Shown one piece after another: positions 27,329-36,306 of a stretch of 64,000 bases of DNA. Each line of letters opens with the position of its first letter. The first letter of the stretch is position 1. The translations under genes and the position numbers were made by a program. The notes under the pieces are model-generated. The model was not told the DNA's origin, made no database searches, and worked only from the letters and a program-made list of their open reading frames with translations. The DNA is from Roseateles_B sp041906185. Its GTDB lineage: Bacteria; Pseudomonadota; Gammaproteobacteria; Burkholderiales; Burkholderiaceae_C. Location: the NCBI GenBank assembly GCA_041906185.1, contig JAYRJQ010000008.1:1-64000 (forward strand), in the 5' to 3' direction.

Positions 27329-28882
27329 ATGAAGTTCAGTTCCCTGCGAATCGGTCAGCGTCTGACCCTGGGTTTTGGGGTGGTCATCGTGCTGCTGCTG
27401 GTCATGGCCGGCATGGCGATCTCCGGCACGCGCGCGCTCAGCCGCGACGTGAACGAGGCCATCAGCCAGGGCTTCCAGAAGACCTTCCTGGCCAACAAGG
27501 CCAAGGCGGAGCTGGGCGATGCCTCGCGCGGCATGATGAGCACGCTCATCATGACCAACGACGACCAGATCAAGAAGGAGCTGGCCACCGTCGAGGGCCT
27601 GCTGCAGGCGCACGAGAAAAGCATCGCGGCGCTGGAGAAGCTCGTCGATGACGCCGAGGGCCAGGCCGCGTTGAAGGCCATGGCCGAGCTGCGCACCAAG
27701 TTCATGCCCGCGCAGGCCGGCTTCGTGAAGCTCGTCGCCGAGGGCGACAAGGACCAGGCCACGCTGAAGTTCCTCTTCTCCGTGCGGGCCCTGCAGGTGA
27801 AGTACCTGGCGACGATGGACAAGTTCGTCGAGTCCCAGAACAAGCAGATGGAGACGGCGGGCGCCGACGCCCAGAGCCTGGCCAGCCGCAGCATCACCGC
27901 CATCGCGGTGCTGGCGCTGTGCGCCACGGCGGCCAGCGTGCTCATCAGCGTGCTGGTCTCGCGCGGCATCGTGGGGCCGCTCAAGGGCGCCGTGGCCGTG
28001 GCGCGCAAGGTGGCCTCGGGCAACCTCAGCAGCACCATCGAGATCCGCGGGCAGGACGAAACCGGCCAGCTGCTCGAGGCCCTGGCCGAGATGAACGAGG
28101 GGCTCAAGCAGATCGTGGGCCGCGTCCGCGACGGCACGGAGTCCATCTCCTCGGCCTCCGCCGAGATCGCCAGCGGCAACATGGACCTCTCGTCCCGCAC
28201 CGAGATGCAGGCCGCCGCGCTGGAGCAGACCAAGCACTCGATGAACGACCTCACCGAGACCGTGCGCCGCAACGCGCGCAATGCCCACCAGGCCAACGAG
28301 CTGGCCCAGCAGGCGTCCGAGGTCGCGCATGCCGGCGGCGAGGTCGTCTCCCGCGTGGTGAGCACCATGGGCTCGATCGACGCCTCGTCCAAGAAGATCG
28401 TGGACATCATCAGCGTCATCGACGGCATTGCCTTCCAGACCAACATCCTCGCGCTGAACGCCGCCGTGGAAGCGGCCCGTGCGGGCGAGCAGGGCCGCGG
28501 CTTCGCCGTGGTGGCCGCCGAGGTGCGCAACCTCGCGCAGCGCAGCGCTGGCGCGGCCAAGGAGATCAAGAGCCTGATCAGCGACTCCGTGGAGAAGGTC
28601 GCGCAGGGCAGCCAGCTCGTGCAGCAGGCCGGCTCGACCATGGACGGCGTGGTGGCCAGCGTGCAGCGCATGACCACCGTGATCGGCGAGATCTCCCAGG
28701 CCAGCGAGTCGCAGACCGAAGGCATCGAGCGCGTCACGCGTACCATCCACGAGATGGACCAGAGCACGCAGCAGAACGCGGCGCTGGTCGAGGAGGCCGC
28801 CGCGGCCGCCGATTCCATGAAGAGCCAGGCCGAGTCCCTGGAGCAGGTCGTCAGCCTGTTCCAGCTGGACGAGCGCCGCTGA
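27329..28882 (+). CDS. Methyl-accepting chemotaxis protein
   Basis: A 517-residue inner-membrane chemoreceptor. TM1 is at about 10-32 and a periplasmic four-helix-bundle ligand domain at 35-190. TM2 is at about 190-212, followed by HAMP (VSRGIVGPLKGAVAVARKV) and a long signalling domain. The conserved hairpin tip reads FQTNILALNAAVEAARAGEQ, and is complete. No C-terminal NWETF-type CheR/CheB docking tail: it ends in VSLFQLDERR. No che genes are adjacent, so it is an orphan receptor feeding a distant array. The chalcone-isomerase-fold gene starts 28 bases downstream. Confidence 0.93.
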   Translation: MKFSSLRIGQRLTLGFGVVIVLLLVMAGMAISGTRALSRDVNEAISQGFQKTFLANKAKAELGDASRGMMSTLIMTNDDQIKKELATVEGLLQAHEKSIAALEKLVDDAEGQAALKAMAELRTKFMPAQAGFVKLVAEGDKDQATLKFLFSVRALQVKYLATMDKFVESQNKQMETAGADAQSLASRSITAIAVLALCATAASVLISVLVSRGIVGPLKGAVAVARKVASGNLSSTIEIRGQDETGQLLEALAEMNEGLKQIVGRVRDGTESISSASAEIASGNMDLSSRTEMQAAALEQTKHSMNDLTETVRRNARNAHQANELAQQASEVAHAGGEVVSRVVSTMGSIDASSKKIVDIISVIDGIAFQTNILALNAAVEAARAGEQGRGFAVVAAEVRNLAQRSAGAAKEIKSLISDSVEKVAQGSQLVQQAGSTMDGVVASVQRMTTVIGEISQASESQTEGIERVTRTIHEMDQSTQQNAALVEEAAAAADSMKSQAESLEQVVSLFQLDERR

Positions 28883-28910
28883 CATCCCCTTTTCGACACA
28901 AGGAGCGACC

Positions 28911-29516
28911 ATGCATCTTCGCCTTACCCCGCGCCTGAACCGCCGCACCCTGATCGCCGCCGGCCTGCTGGCCGCCGCGCTGCCCTGGAGCGCGCATGCG
29001 CTGGATGTCGCGGGTGTCAATGTCGAGCCCACGGCCAAGGTCGCGGGCAAGGAGCTGAAGCTCAACGGCGCCGGCGTGCGCACCCGCGTGATCATCAAGG
29101 TCTACGTGATGGCCCTGTACCTGCCGGAGAAGAAGGACACCGCCGCGGCCGTGCTGGACGCGCCCGGCCCGCGCCGCTTCGCGCTGACCATGCTGCGCGA
29201 GGTGACCGGTGACGACTTCGGCCAGGCCTTCATGGCCGGCATCACCGCCAACACCGACAAGGCCGAGCGCTCCAAGTTCGTCAACCAGCTGGCGGCCTTC
29301 GGCGAGGTCTTCGTCAACCAGGGCACCATGAAGAAGGGCGACGTGCTCACCGCCGACTGGGTGCCGGGCACCGGCATGGTGATGGCCATCAACGGCAAGT
29401 CCGTGGGCGAGCCGCTGCCGGACGTCGGCTTCTACAACGCCGTGCTGAAGATCTGGCTCGGCGAGAAGCCGGTGGACACCTCGCTCAAGCCGGCCCTGCT
29501 GGGCGGCAAGGCCTGA
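28911..29516 (+). CDS. Exported chalcone isomerase-fold protein
   Basis: A 201-residue periplasmic protein with a signal peptide ending near residue 30 (LPWSAHA). The mature part matches the bacterial chalcone-isomerase-like family: GKELKLNGAGVRTRVIIKVYVMALYLP near the start and a C-terminal NAVLKIWLGEKPVD. The biochemical role of these proteins is not settled; fatty-acid or flavonoid binding has been suggested for relatives. AAGGAG (about 28900-28905) gives a good ribosome site. It may be cotranscribed with the chemoreceptor gene. Confidence 0.85.
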   Translation: MHLRLTPRLNRRTLIAAGLLAAALPWSAHALDVAGVNVEPTAKVAGKELKLNGAGVRTRVIIKVYVMALYLPEKKDTAAAVLDAPGPRRFALTMLREVTGDDFGQAFMAGITANTDKAERSKFVNQLAAFGEVFVNQGTMKKGDVLTADWVPGTGMVMAINGKSVGEPLPDVGFYNAVLKIWLGEKPVDTSLKPALLGGKA

Positions 29517-29520
29517 CCCC

Positions 29521-29542
29521 CGCGGCGGCCCGCGCCGCCGCG
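29521..29542. terminator. GC hairpin after the chalcone isomerase-fold gene
   Basis: Arms CGCGGCGG (29521-29528) and CCGCCGCG (29535-29542) can form an 8-bp stem with a 6-base loop, four bases past the stop codon. No T tract. Possibly a bidirectional terminator. Confidence 0.4.
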
Positions 29543-29543
29543 C

Positions 29544-29744
29544 TCAACGGCACAGCAGCAGCACCAGGCCCAGGCCCCAGCTCAGTTCCACGGGCAGGGC
29601 CGGGGCGATGCTGGCCAGCACCGCCAGCGCCGCCAGCAGCAGCGCCGCGGTGGCCAGCAACCGTATCAGCCCTTGCGCACGCCATGGCCCACGCCCTCGC
29701 CCACGCCGCCAGGGCACGGCCCCTGCCCGACTCCGTTCGCCCAT
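29544..29744 (-). CDS. Possible small membrane protein
   Basis: A weakly supported 66-residue frame: an Arg/Gly-rich N-terminus followed by a hydrophobic stretch (LLATAALLLAALAVLASIAP) and a second short one at the C-terminus. It sits between the chalcone-isomerase-fold gene and the KdpE-like gene. Longer starts up to 29795 are possible. No homologue is recognised. It could be spurious. Confidence 0.3.
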   Translation of the reverse strand: MGERSRAGAVPWRRGRGRGPWRAQGLIRLLATAALLLAALAVLASIAPALPVELSWGLGLVLLLCR

Positions 29745-29837
29745 GCCCACCGCTCCCTCGCGGCAAGACGGCCGCCTCTCGATGACGCGCAGCATGCGCG
29801 GCCGGGCATCAGGAACACATATGGGCGCGAGCCGGCC

Positions 29838-30530
29838 TCAGCGCGGCTCCGCCAGCCGGTAGCCCACGCCGGGCTCCGTCAGCAGCAGCTTCGGGTCCGC
29901 GGGCTCCTCCTCGAGCTTGGCGCGCAGCTGGCCCATGTAGAGCCGCAGGTAGTGGGTGTGCTCGGTGAACTCCGGGCCCCAGACATCGGCCAGTAGCGCG
30001 CGGTGCGTCACCACCTGCCCGGCGCTGCGCACCAGGCGGGCCAGCAGGTTGAACTCGGTCGGCGTGAGGTGCAGGGCGCTGCCGTCCAGGCTCACGCGAT
30101 GCGCCTCCAGGTCCAGGCACAGGCGGCCCTTCTCGTAGCGGGTGACGGCCGCGCGGGTGTGCACGCCGCGATGGCGCAGGGCCACGCGCATGCGGGCCAG
30201 CAGCTCACTGATGGAGAAGGGCTTCACGAGGTAGTCGTCCGCGCCGGCGTCGAGCAGGCGCACCTTGGCGCCGTCCTGCTCGCGGGCGGAGATGACCAGC
30301 AGCGGCGTGCCCCGCTCGCGGCGCAACCGCTGCAGCAACTCCTCGCCCTCGCCATCGGGCAGGCCCAGGTCCAGCAGCACGAGGTCCGGCGGCTCGGCAT
30401 GGCTCAGCAGGGCATGGCCCTCGGCCAGGCTGGCCGCCGTCTGGACGTCATAGCCTTCCAGGGCCAGGGCGTCGCGCAGGGTGCGGCGCAGCTCGCGGTC
30501 GTCTTCGACCAGCATCACGCGCAGGCTCAT
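29838..30530 (-). CDS. OmpR/KdpE-like response regulator
   Basis: A 230-residue regulator. The receiver domain has the acidic pair near residues 9-10, phospho-acceptor Asp in LVLLDLGLPDGEG and Lys in LVKPF. A winged-helix DNA-binding domain follows (LTPTEFNLLARLVRSAGQVV, WGPEFTEHTHYLRLYMGQLR). The WGPE-x-x-x-x-THYLR string is typical of KdpE. The gene overlaps the kinase gene by four bases (ATGA). The usual target, kdpFABC, is absent here. Confidence 0.85.
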   Translation of the reverse strand: MSLRVMLVEDDRELRRTLRDALALEGYDVQTAASLAEGHALLSHAEPPDLVLLDLGLPDGEGEELLQRLRRERGTPLLVISAREQDGAKVRLLDAGADDYLVKPFSISELLARMRVALRHRGVHTRAAVTRYEKGRLCLDLEAHRVSLDGSALHLTPTEFNLLARLVRSAGQVVTHRALLADVWGPEFTEHTHYLRLYMGQLRAKLEEEPADPKLLLTEPGVGYRLAEPR

Positions 30531-32131
30531 GGCGCGTCCTTTGCAAAGGGTTCAGGGGAATCGGGTGGAGGCGTGCGGGCCTCGGGGGTCAGCGCCGGGC
30601 CGGCGTCGGGCAGGGCCTGGACCGGCAGGCGGCACTCGAAGCTGGCGCCGCCATGGCTGCGCGCCCGCAGGCTCAGCGTGCCGCCATGGGCGATGGCAAT
30701 GGCCCGGCACGCGGCCAGGCCCACGCCGGCGCCGCGGCGGCTGCCGGTAGCGTCGGGGCGCTCGCGGTCCAGCTCCTCGCCGCGCTGGAAGGGCTCGAAG
30801 ATGCGGGCGCGCGCCGCCGGGGGCACGCCGGGGCCGCGGTCGCGCACAGCCAGCAGCAGGCCGTCGGGCTCATGGCGCACGAGCAGCTCGATCGGGCCCT
30901 CCGGGGCGTAGCGCAGGGCGTTGTCCAGCAGGTTGTCCAGCAGCTGCGCCAGGAGCACGGCGTCGCACTGCAGCAGTGGCAGCGCGCTGGCCACGCGCAG
31001 GCGCACGCGCTGGGCCGCCTGCGGATGGCGCTGGCGCACCCGGCGCAGGGCGGCGCCGACGACCTCCTCCGCCGCCTCCCAGTCCGTGCGCAGCTGCAGG
31101 CCGGCGCGTTCCAGGCGGGCGAGCTGCAGCGTGTTGTCCGTCATGCGGGAGAGCTGGCGCGTCTCGTCCAGCACCGTCGCGAGCAGCTTGTGGCGCTGGG
31201 CGGGCGTCTGGCGCTCGCCCTGGTCCAGCAGCGAGCTCGCCGCGCCCATGATGGTGGCCAGCGGCGTGCGGTAGTCGTGCGAGATGGCCGCCAGCAGCGC
31301 GTTGCGCGTGGCCTGGCCCTCGGCTTCATCGTGCGCGCGCCGCGCGGCCTGCTCGGCGGACTGGCGCTCGAGCGCGAGGCCCATCTGGTCGCACAGGGAC
31401 TGGGCATGGGCGCACAGCTCGGGGTCGGGTTGGGTGGCGTCGGGCAGGATGAGCAGCGCCGCGCCGTGGCTCGCCTCGCGCCCGCGCAGGGGCAGGTACC
31501 AGGCCGACAGCTCGCGGTAGCGGCCGGTGCCCGGGCCGAAGGGAACGCCCTGGCGCCAGCAGGCCCACAGGCCCGCGAGCTGGTCGCCGTCCGGCTCGCC
31601 GATCAGCAGGATGCCCTCGCCCAGCCGGTTCTCGGCCGGCAGCGGACCGGCGCCGAGCAGCAGCGGTGCGGGCGTCGGCAGCAGCGCATCGAGCTGCGTC
31701 TGCAGGAGCTGGGCGGCCTCGACGGGCGAGCGGCTGTCCCGCAGCGCCTGGCCCAGCGCGCGCAGCTGGTCCGCCTGCTCGGCGTGGCGGCGGGCGGCAT
31801 CGGCCTCGCGGCGCAGGCGGCTCAGCAGCACCGCCACCAGCCACGACAGCGCCAGCATCGTCGCCAGCAGCCACACATGGCTCCAGCCCTGCAGCTCCAT
31901 GCTGCGCTCGGGGCTCACGAAGCGCCAGTTGAAGGCGAGCACCGCCAGCAGGCTCAGGACCATCGACGCCAGCAGCGGCAGCCACAGCGTGCTCAGCGTG
32001 GCGGCCAGCACCAGCAGCAGCACGAGGTTGGCCAGCTCCACATGCGCATCGACGCGCAGCATCAGGCCCCAGCACGCCGCCCAGATGAGGGCAGGCGGCA
32101 GGCAGCGCTTGAGCAGGGGCGGCAGGGTCAT
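30527..32131 (-). CDS. KdpD-like histidine kinase lacking the N-terminal sensor domains
   Basis: A 534-residue kinase. The N-terminus begins directly with the four-helix DUF4118 membrane domain (about 12-110, including FNWRFVSPERSM). A GAF-like region (about 140-260), HisKA with SHDYRTPLATIMGAASSLL, and HATPase with DNLLDNALRY, DRGPGVP and GVGLAACRAI follow. Classical KdpD is about 900 residues and carries a KdpD/Usp N-terminal half that this protein lacks. It may therefore sense something other than K+. It is paired with the overlapping KdpE-like regulator. Confidence 0.85.
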   Translation of the reverse strand: MTLPPLLKRCLPPALIWAACWGLMLRVDAHVELANLVLLLVLAATLSTLWLPLLASMVLSLLAVLAFNWRFVSPERSMELQGWSHVWLLATMLALSWLVAVLLSRLRREADAARRHAEQADQLRALGQALRDSRSPVEAAQLLQTQLDALLPTPAPLLLGAGPLPAENRLGEGILLIGEPDGDQLAGLWACWRQGVPFGPGTGRYRELSAWYLPLRGREASHGAALLILPDATQPDPELCAHAQSLCDQMGLALERQSAEQAARRAHDEAEGQATRNALLAAISHDYRTPLATIMGAASSLLDQGERQTPAQRHKLLATVLDETRQLSRMTDNTLQLARLERAGLQLRTDWEAAEEVVGAALRRVRQRHPQAAQRVRLRVASALPLLQCDAVLLAQLLDNLLDNALRYAPEGPIELLVRHEPDGLLLAVRDRGPGVPPAARARIFEPFQRGEELDRERPDATGSRRGAGVGLAACRAIAIAHGGTLSLRARSHGGASFECRLPVQALPDAGPALTPEARTPPPDSPEPFAKDAP

Positions 32132-32215
32132 GGGGCGCTACGGTAGCAGGCCCGGCGTCAGGAAAGCATCAGGAGGACGCCGGGTCCCTCCGACCCGGCG
32201 CCACCGTCTTCCGTT

Positions 32216-33688
32216 TTACGCCGCGCGACGCCCCACGGGCAGGGCAGCCAGGGGCTCGTCGCGCATCCGGTGCAGGGCCACGGCCCAGACCAGCGCGACC
32301 AGCCCCAGCAGGCCGCCCATCACGGCCAGCGACGCCGCCAGCGACAGCGTCTCGCCCGCCAGGAACAGCCATGCCAACGTCGTCGTGCCCATCACGAGGA
32401 CCAGCGGCCCCTGGCCGGCGGACCGCTGCGTGGCCCAGGACCGCAGCAGCAGCGGGCTGGCCAGCACGGCGCCGAGGCCCATGCCCTGCAGCAGCCGCAT
32501 CGGGCCGGGCAGCTCGGGCAGCGTGATCAGCAGCAGGCCCGGCACGGCCAGCCCCAGCATCATCAGGCCATGGCGCCGCAGCAGACCGGCGCGCAGCCGC
32601 CCCTGCTGCGGCATGCCGGGAAGCTGCACCAGCAGGGCCTGCTCCTTGCGCGAACGCTGCAGCGCCGTGCCCAGGTTGAAGAGCTGCCCCACGACCATGC
32701 CCATGCAGAGCTGGCCGATCCCCAGCCACCACCAGTGGACCGGCAACTGCGGGGCGGCCTTGCGCAAGGCCGCCACATCCGGCACGAGCAGGCCCAGCAC
32801 GGCAAACGACGCCACCACCACCAGCATGATCGTGCCCAGCGTTCCGAGGATCATGGTCCAGTGCATGGCGCCATACAGCGGGTACTCCATCCGGGCCATG
32901 CAGTGGGACGGCGTGGGGCGCGGGTCCTGCAGCAGGCGCGCCAGGCAGCGGCGGGAGAGCCCGGCCATCGCCGCGTTGATCCGCAGCCCCCAGCGCCCCT
33001 GGTGACGAGGATTGAAGCCCCCGGCGCCGGACTTCATGGACTCGATCAGGCGCTGCATGCCCTCGTAGCGGCGCACATGGGCGGCGCGGCCATCACCGAT
33101 CAGGCGGACCTGGAACACCGACAAGGCCGTCAGCACCGTCAACGCCACCAGCGGCGGGCGCGCCTGCCACAGCGCCACCAGCGCATGCGTCAGGGACTGC
33201 GTCCAGGCCTGTGACTGCCACAGCGGCACCACGGCCGGGGGCAGCACGAACAGCAGCACGAAGCTCAGCGGCCAGCGCACGAAGGCCGTCATCAGGCTCA
33301 GCGACAGCCCGCTCAGCAGCATGGCCAGCCACAGATCTCCGCCGAGCTGCGCCACCAGCAGACCCGTGGCCAGCACCGGCACGCCCCAGACCAGCCACAC
33401 GGCCCAGCGCAGGTGCAGGACATGTCCCGGCAGCAGCCGCGCCAGGTGCGGATGGTTCTGGCGCTGCAGGCCCGACAACGTGAGCAACCAGGCGCTGACG
33501 AGCAGGCCACACAGGCCGACACCTGCGACGAGCACCGTCAGCGGGCCGCCCTGGAAGGCATACGTCACCGCCAGGAACACAGCCATGCTGAGCACGCTGA
33601 CCCAGATCTGGCGCGACGAGGTCTGGCTGATCCGCGTCCGCCAGGGCGCGCCCACCAACAGCGCGACGGTCCGGAGGGCGGCGTTCAT
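32216..33688 (-). CDS. ABC transporter permease partner, polytopic membrane protein
   Basis: A 490-residue, very hydrophobic protein with about 10-12 predicted helices and a central soluble loop (about 190-260, with MQRLIESMKSGAGGF). Its sequence is not that of a named permease I recognise. The function is inferred from context: it overlaps the ABC ATPase gene by four bases (ATGA) and lies in a GntR(YtrA)-ATPase-permease unit, the arrangement of ytr-type transporters. Confidence 0.72.
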   Translation of the reverse strand: MNAALRTVALLVGAPWRTRISQTSSRQIWVSVLSMAVFLAVTYAFQGGPLTVLVAGVGLCGLLVSAWLLTLSGLQRQNHPHLARLLPGHVLHLRWAVWLVWGVPVLATGLLVAQLGGDLWLAMLLSGLSLSLMTAFVRWPLSFVLLFVLPPAVVPLWQSQAWTQSLTHALVALWQARPPLVALTVLTALSVFQVRLIGDGRAAHVRRYEGMQRLIESMKSGAGGFNPRHQGRWGLRINAAMAGLSRRCLARLLQDPRPTPSHCMARMEYPLYGAMHWTMILGTLGTIMLVVVASFAVLGLLVPDVAALRKAAPQLPVHWWWLGIGQLCMGMVVGQLFNLGTALQRSRKEQALLVQLPGMPQQGRLRAGLLRRHGLMMLGLAVPGLLLITLPELPGPMRLLQGMGLGAVLASPLLLRSWATQRSAGQGPLVLVMGTTTLAWLFLAGETLSLAASLAVMGGLLGLVALVWAVALHRMRDEPLAALPVGRRAA

Positions 33689-34614
33689 GCGGTCAGCTCC
33701 TCGAACAGGTCTTCCAGCTGCACGCGCTGCAAGCGGGCGGCGACGTCAGGCAAGACCTGACCCTCCGCCCATTGCAGCAGCCAGCGCTCCTGGCCGTCAC
33801 CGACGGTGCGGCGAGACAGCACACGCGCGCCGGCAGCCACGAGCGGCGCCAGCGCGCCGGCCTCGCCCTGCGCCACGCGGCACTGGTCCATCAGCCCGTC
33901 CAGCGGCGCCTGCAGCGCCAGTTGCCCGCGAGACAGGAAGGCGACGTTGAAGGCCACGCGTTCCAGGTCGGAGAGGATGTGCGTGGAGAACACCACCGTC
34001 GTGCCGCGGTCCAGCACCTGCTCGACCAGCTCGCGCAGGAAGTCGCGCCGGCCCAGTGGGTCCAGGGCAGCGACGGGCTCATCCAGCACCAGCAGGTCCG
34101 GGCCATGCGCCAGCGCGCGCACGATGGACAGGCGCTGCTGCTGGCCGCCGGACAGCTTGGCGATGGGCTTGTCCCGTGGCAGCTCCCAGCGGGACATCAG
34201 CCCCTCGACCAGCGCCTCGTTCCAGCGCGGATAGAAGCTGCGGAAGTAGGCCAGCAGCTGGGCCGGCGTGAACTGCTCGAACAGGTCCGAGTGCTGGGGC
34301 ACGTAGCCGATGCGGGCGCGCGTGGCGTCGTCCAGCGCCCGCACGTCGCAGCCGAAGAGGCGGGCAGTGCCTCGCTGCGGATCCCGGAGGCCCAGCAGGC
34401 TCTCGAGCAGCGTGGTCTTGCCCGACCCGTTGCGGCCCAGCAGGCCCACGACCTGCCCGGGCATCAGTTGCCAGTCGATGCCCGCGAGCACCGGCGTTCC
34501 GCCATAGGCCAGGTGCAGGCCCTGCACCTCGAAGGCGGGCGAGAGCGCGACGGACTGGCTGGCCAGCGGCGTGGCCAGCTGCAGGCTGGCGGCGTTCAGG
34601 GTGTGGGTGCTCAT
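33685..34614 (-). CDS. ABC transporter ATP-binding protein, YtrB/CcmA-like
   Basis: A 309-residue ATPase. Walker A is GRNGSGKTT, the Q-loop YVPQHSDLFEQF, the signature LSGGQQQRLS, Walker B LLVLDEPVAALDP, and the switch His in VVFSTHILSDLE. A C-terminal extension of about 80 residues (dimer or regulatory) follows. It is flanked by a GntR/YtrA regulator gene upstream (ATGA overlap) and the permease gene downstream (ATGA overlap). Such systems are often induced by cell-envelope-active compounds, but the substrate here is unknown. Confidence 0.9.
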   Translation of the reverse strand: MSTHTLNAASLQLATPLASQSVALSPAFEVQGLHLAYGGTPVLAGIDWQLMPGQVVGLLGRNGSGKTTLLESLLGLRDPQRGTARLFGCDVRALDDATRARIGYVPQHSDLFEQFTPAQLLAYFRSFYPRWNEALVEGLMSRWELPRDKPIAKLSGGQQQRLSIVRALAHGPDLLVLDEPVAALDPLGRRDFLRELVEQVLDRGTTVVFSTHILSDLERVAFNVAFLSRGQLALQAPLDGLMDQCRVAQGEAGALAPLVAAGARVLSRRTVGDGQERWLLQWAEGQVLPDVAARLQRVQLEDLFEELTA

Positions 34615-35009
34615 GCGGCATCTCCCTCTTCAAGAATGGTTCGGAACAGCTGGAGCGCCTGCTCGGGCCGCAGCTCCAGCTGGCGGGCCTCGGCGGCGGC
34701 CTTTTCCAGCGTGGGGCGCAGCAGCTCCACGCGTGCACCCAGCGGCTGGCGCCGCCCGTGCTGCGCCGCCACGCGCATGGGCAGGCCGCGCTGGCGCTCG
34801 ACCAGCCCTTCGGCCTCCATCAGCCCGTAGGCCTTGGAGACCGTCATCGGATTCACCGCCAGATGCGCCGCCAGCTCGCGCACCGACGGCAGCTCCTGCC
34901 CGGCCGACAGCTGGGCGCTCGCCACCAGGCGCCGCAGCTGCTCCAGCAACTGGCGGTAGATGGGCTCGGTGGAGCCCGTCTGGATGTGGAAGAGGTGGAC
35001 GGTGGGCAT
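34611..35009 (-). CDS. GntR-family (YtrA subfamily) transcriptional regulator
   Basis: A 132-residue repressor. A winged helix at about 12-80 has PIYRQLLEQLRRLVASAQLSAGQ, LPSVRELAAHLAVNPMTV and EGLVERQRG. A short C-terminal helix pair, rather than a large effector domain, is what defines the YtrA subfamily. It is the first gene of the ABC operon and probably represses it. The inverted repeat 15 bases before its ATG is the likely operator. There is almost no room for a Shine-Dalgarno site. Confidence 0.9.
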   Translation of the reverse strand: MPTVHLFHIQTGSTEPIYRQLLEQLRRLVASAQLSAGQELPSVRELAAHLAVNPMTVSKAYGLMEAEGLVERQRGLPMRVAAQHGRRQPLGARVELLRPTLEKAAAEARQLELRPEQALQLFRTILEEGDAA

Positions 35010-35023
35010 GGGTGTATGCGTTG

Positions 35024-35035
35024 TGTATCAATACA
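35024..35035. promoter_or_regulatory. Putative YtrA-type operator
   Basis: TGTAT-CA-ATACA, a 12-base inverted repeat located 15 bases upstream of the GntR-type ATG. A partial repeat (TAATACAG) follows at 35037-35044. The AT-rich patch stands out in a GC-rich context and also contains -10-like sequence on the minus strand. Binding by the adjacent regulator is inferred from position and family habit. Confidence 0.5.
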
Positions 35036-35186
35036 GTAATACAGTTCGGCGGAATGGGCAAGGTGGTGGAAGTCATGGGGGGCCACCCCACGCCCCGAGC
35101 CCAGCGACGGACTGAATCCGCTGCGCAGGCGCCTGTCCACCTCGTCCTTCTTGCCGACAGCCCCCCCTTAGCGCGCCGGCCCGCTG

Positions 35187-36176
35187 TCAGCTCCGCGCCC
35201 GCAGCACCGCATCGGCCAGTGCACGACCGCTGAGCCAGGCGCCTTCGACCTTGCCGCCGTTCAGCCAGTCGCCGCACAGCCCCAGGCCTGCATCGGCCTG
35301 CCAGGCGAAGCCCATGCCCAGCGCCGGGGCACTGTCGGCGTAGCGCCATCGGTGAAGGGAAGAGCCGACGGGCGGCAGACCGCCGTGCGTGGCAAAGGCC
35401 TCGAGCAATTGCGCCGTCACGCGCTCGGGTGGGTCCGACAAATGAGCCTCGCTCCATTCGGCCTCGGCATGCAGCAGCCAGCTTTCGGCGCCGCTGCGGC
35501 CCGGCTTGCTGCTGTTGCGCGCCATCCAGCGCAGCGGACCCTGGTTGACGAAGGCCGCGTCGAAGGGCAGCGGCAGCGGGGCGTCGTACTGCAGCATCAG
35601 CGCCCAGCAGCCCCGCATGCGCACGGCAGTGCACACCTCATGCATCGTGGATACATGCGGCTGCAGCAGCGCGGCGGCCTGTGGTGCGGGCAGGGCGAGG
35701 ACGAGCGCCTGATAGTCGTCAGCGCGCCAGCCCTCCTCGGCGGTCTGGAGCTGCCACGAGCCGGCCTCGGTACGCCGCAGGGCCGTGACCGTCGACTCGG
35801 TGGTGAGCCGCAGCGACGACGCCAGCCAGCGCGCCGGCGCCGTCATGGCAGGCACGCCGACCCAGCGCCGCAGCCCGGTGTCGGGGCGGTGACCGCCCGC
35901 GCCGCCCAGCACCGCCAGGCGCGGTGTCCACGGTGCGGCCACGCCAGCGGCCTCCCAGCGCGCCACTTCTGCCTGGAAGTGGGGATCACGGGCGGTGAAG
36001 TACTGCGCCCCGTGGTCGCAGCACCAGCCCTCGCTTCGGCGGGTGCTCATGCGGCCGGCGGGGCCGCGGCTCTTGTCGAACACCCGGACGTCGAGCCCCG
36101 CGCGCTGCAGGGCGCTCGCGCAGCTGAGGCCGGCCAGGCCGGCGCCGATCACGGCGACGCAAAGGGAGGGAGGCAT
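35187..36176 (-). CDS. FAD-dependent NAD(P)/FAD oxidoreductase (amine oxidase-like)
   Basis: A 329-residue flavoprotein. The N-terminal Rossmann dinucleotide fold reads VAVIGAGLAGLSCASALQRA, followed by the adenine-ribose Glu/Asp region VRVFDKSRGPAGRMSTRR and a DHGAQYFTARDP motif. The C-terminal FAD loop is LCGDWLNGGKVEGAWLSG. Together these match the small renalase-like/NAD(P)-binding oxidoreductase family. Substrate unknown. ATG 36176 is preferred; 36206 is possible. It is divergent from the small Trp-rich gene. Confidence 0.85.
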   Translation of the reverse strand: MPPSLCVAVIGAGLAGLSCASALQRAGLDVRVFDKSRGPAGRMSTRRSEGWCCDHGAQYFTARDPHFQAEVARWEAAGVAAPWTPRLAVLGGAGGHRPDTGLRRWVGVPAMTAPARWLASSLRLTTESTVTALRRTEAGSWQLQTAEEGWRADDYQALVLALPAPQAAALLQPHVSTMHEVCTAVRMRGCWALMLQYDAPLPLPFDAAFVNQGPLRWMARNSSKPGRSGAESWLLHAEAEWSEAHLSDPPERVTAQLLEAFATHGGLPPVGSSLHRWRYADSAPALGMGFAWQADAGLGLCGDWLNGGKVEGAWLSGRALADAVLRARS

Positions 36177-36306
36177 GGAGAGATCCGAAACCACAGGGGT
36201 GGCCATTGTGCCGAGCGCCCTGCCCGCGGCCGGCAAGACCGACCGGCGGCGGGGTTCTTTTCCCGCCGTCCGGCAAGGCGCGGCGGGCTGGGCTAAGGTG
36301 CCGCCG

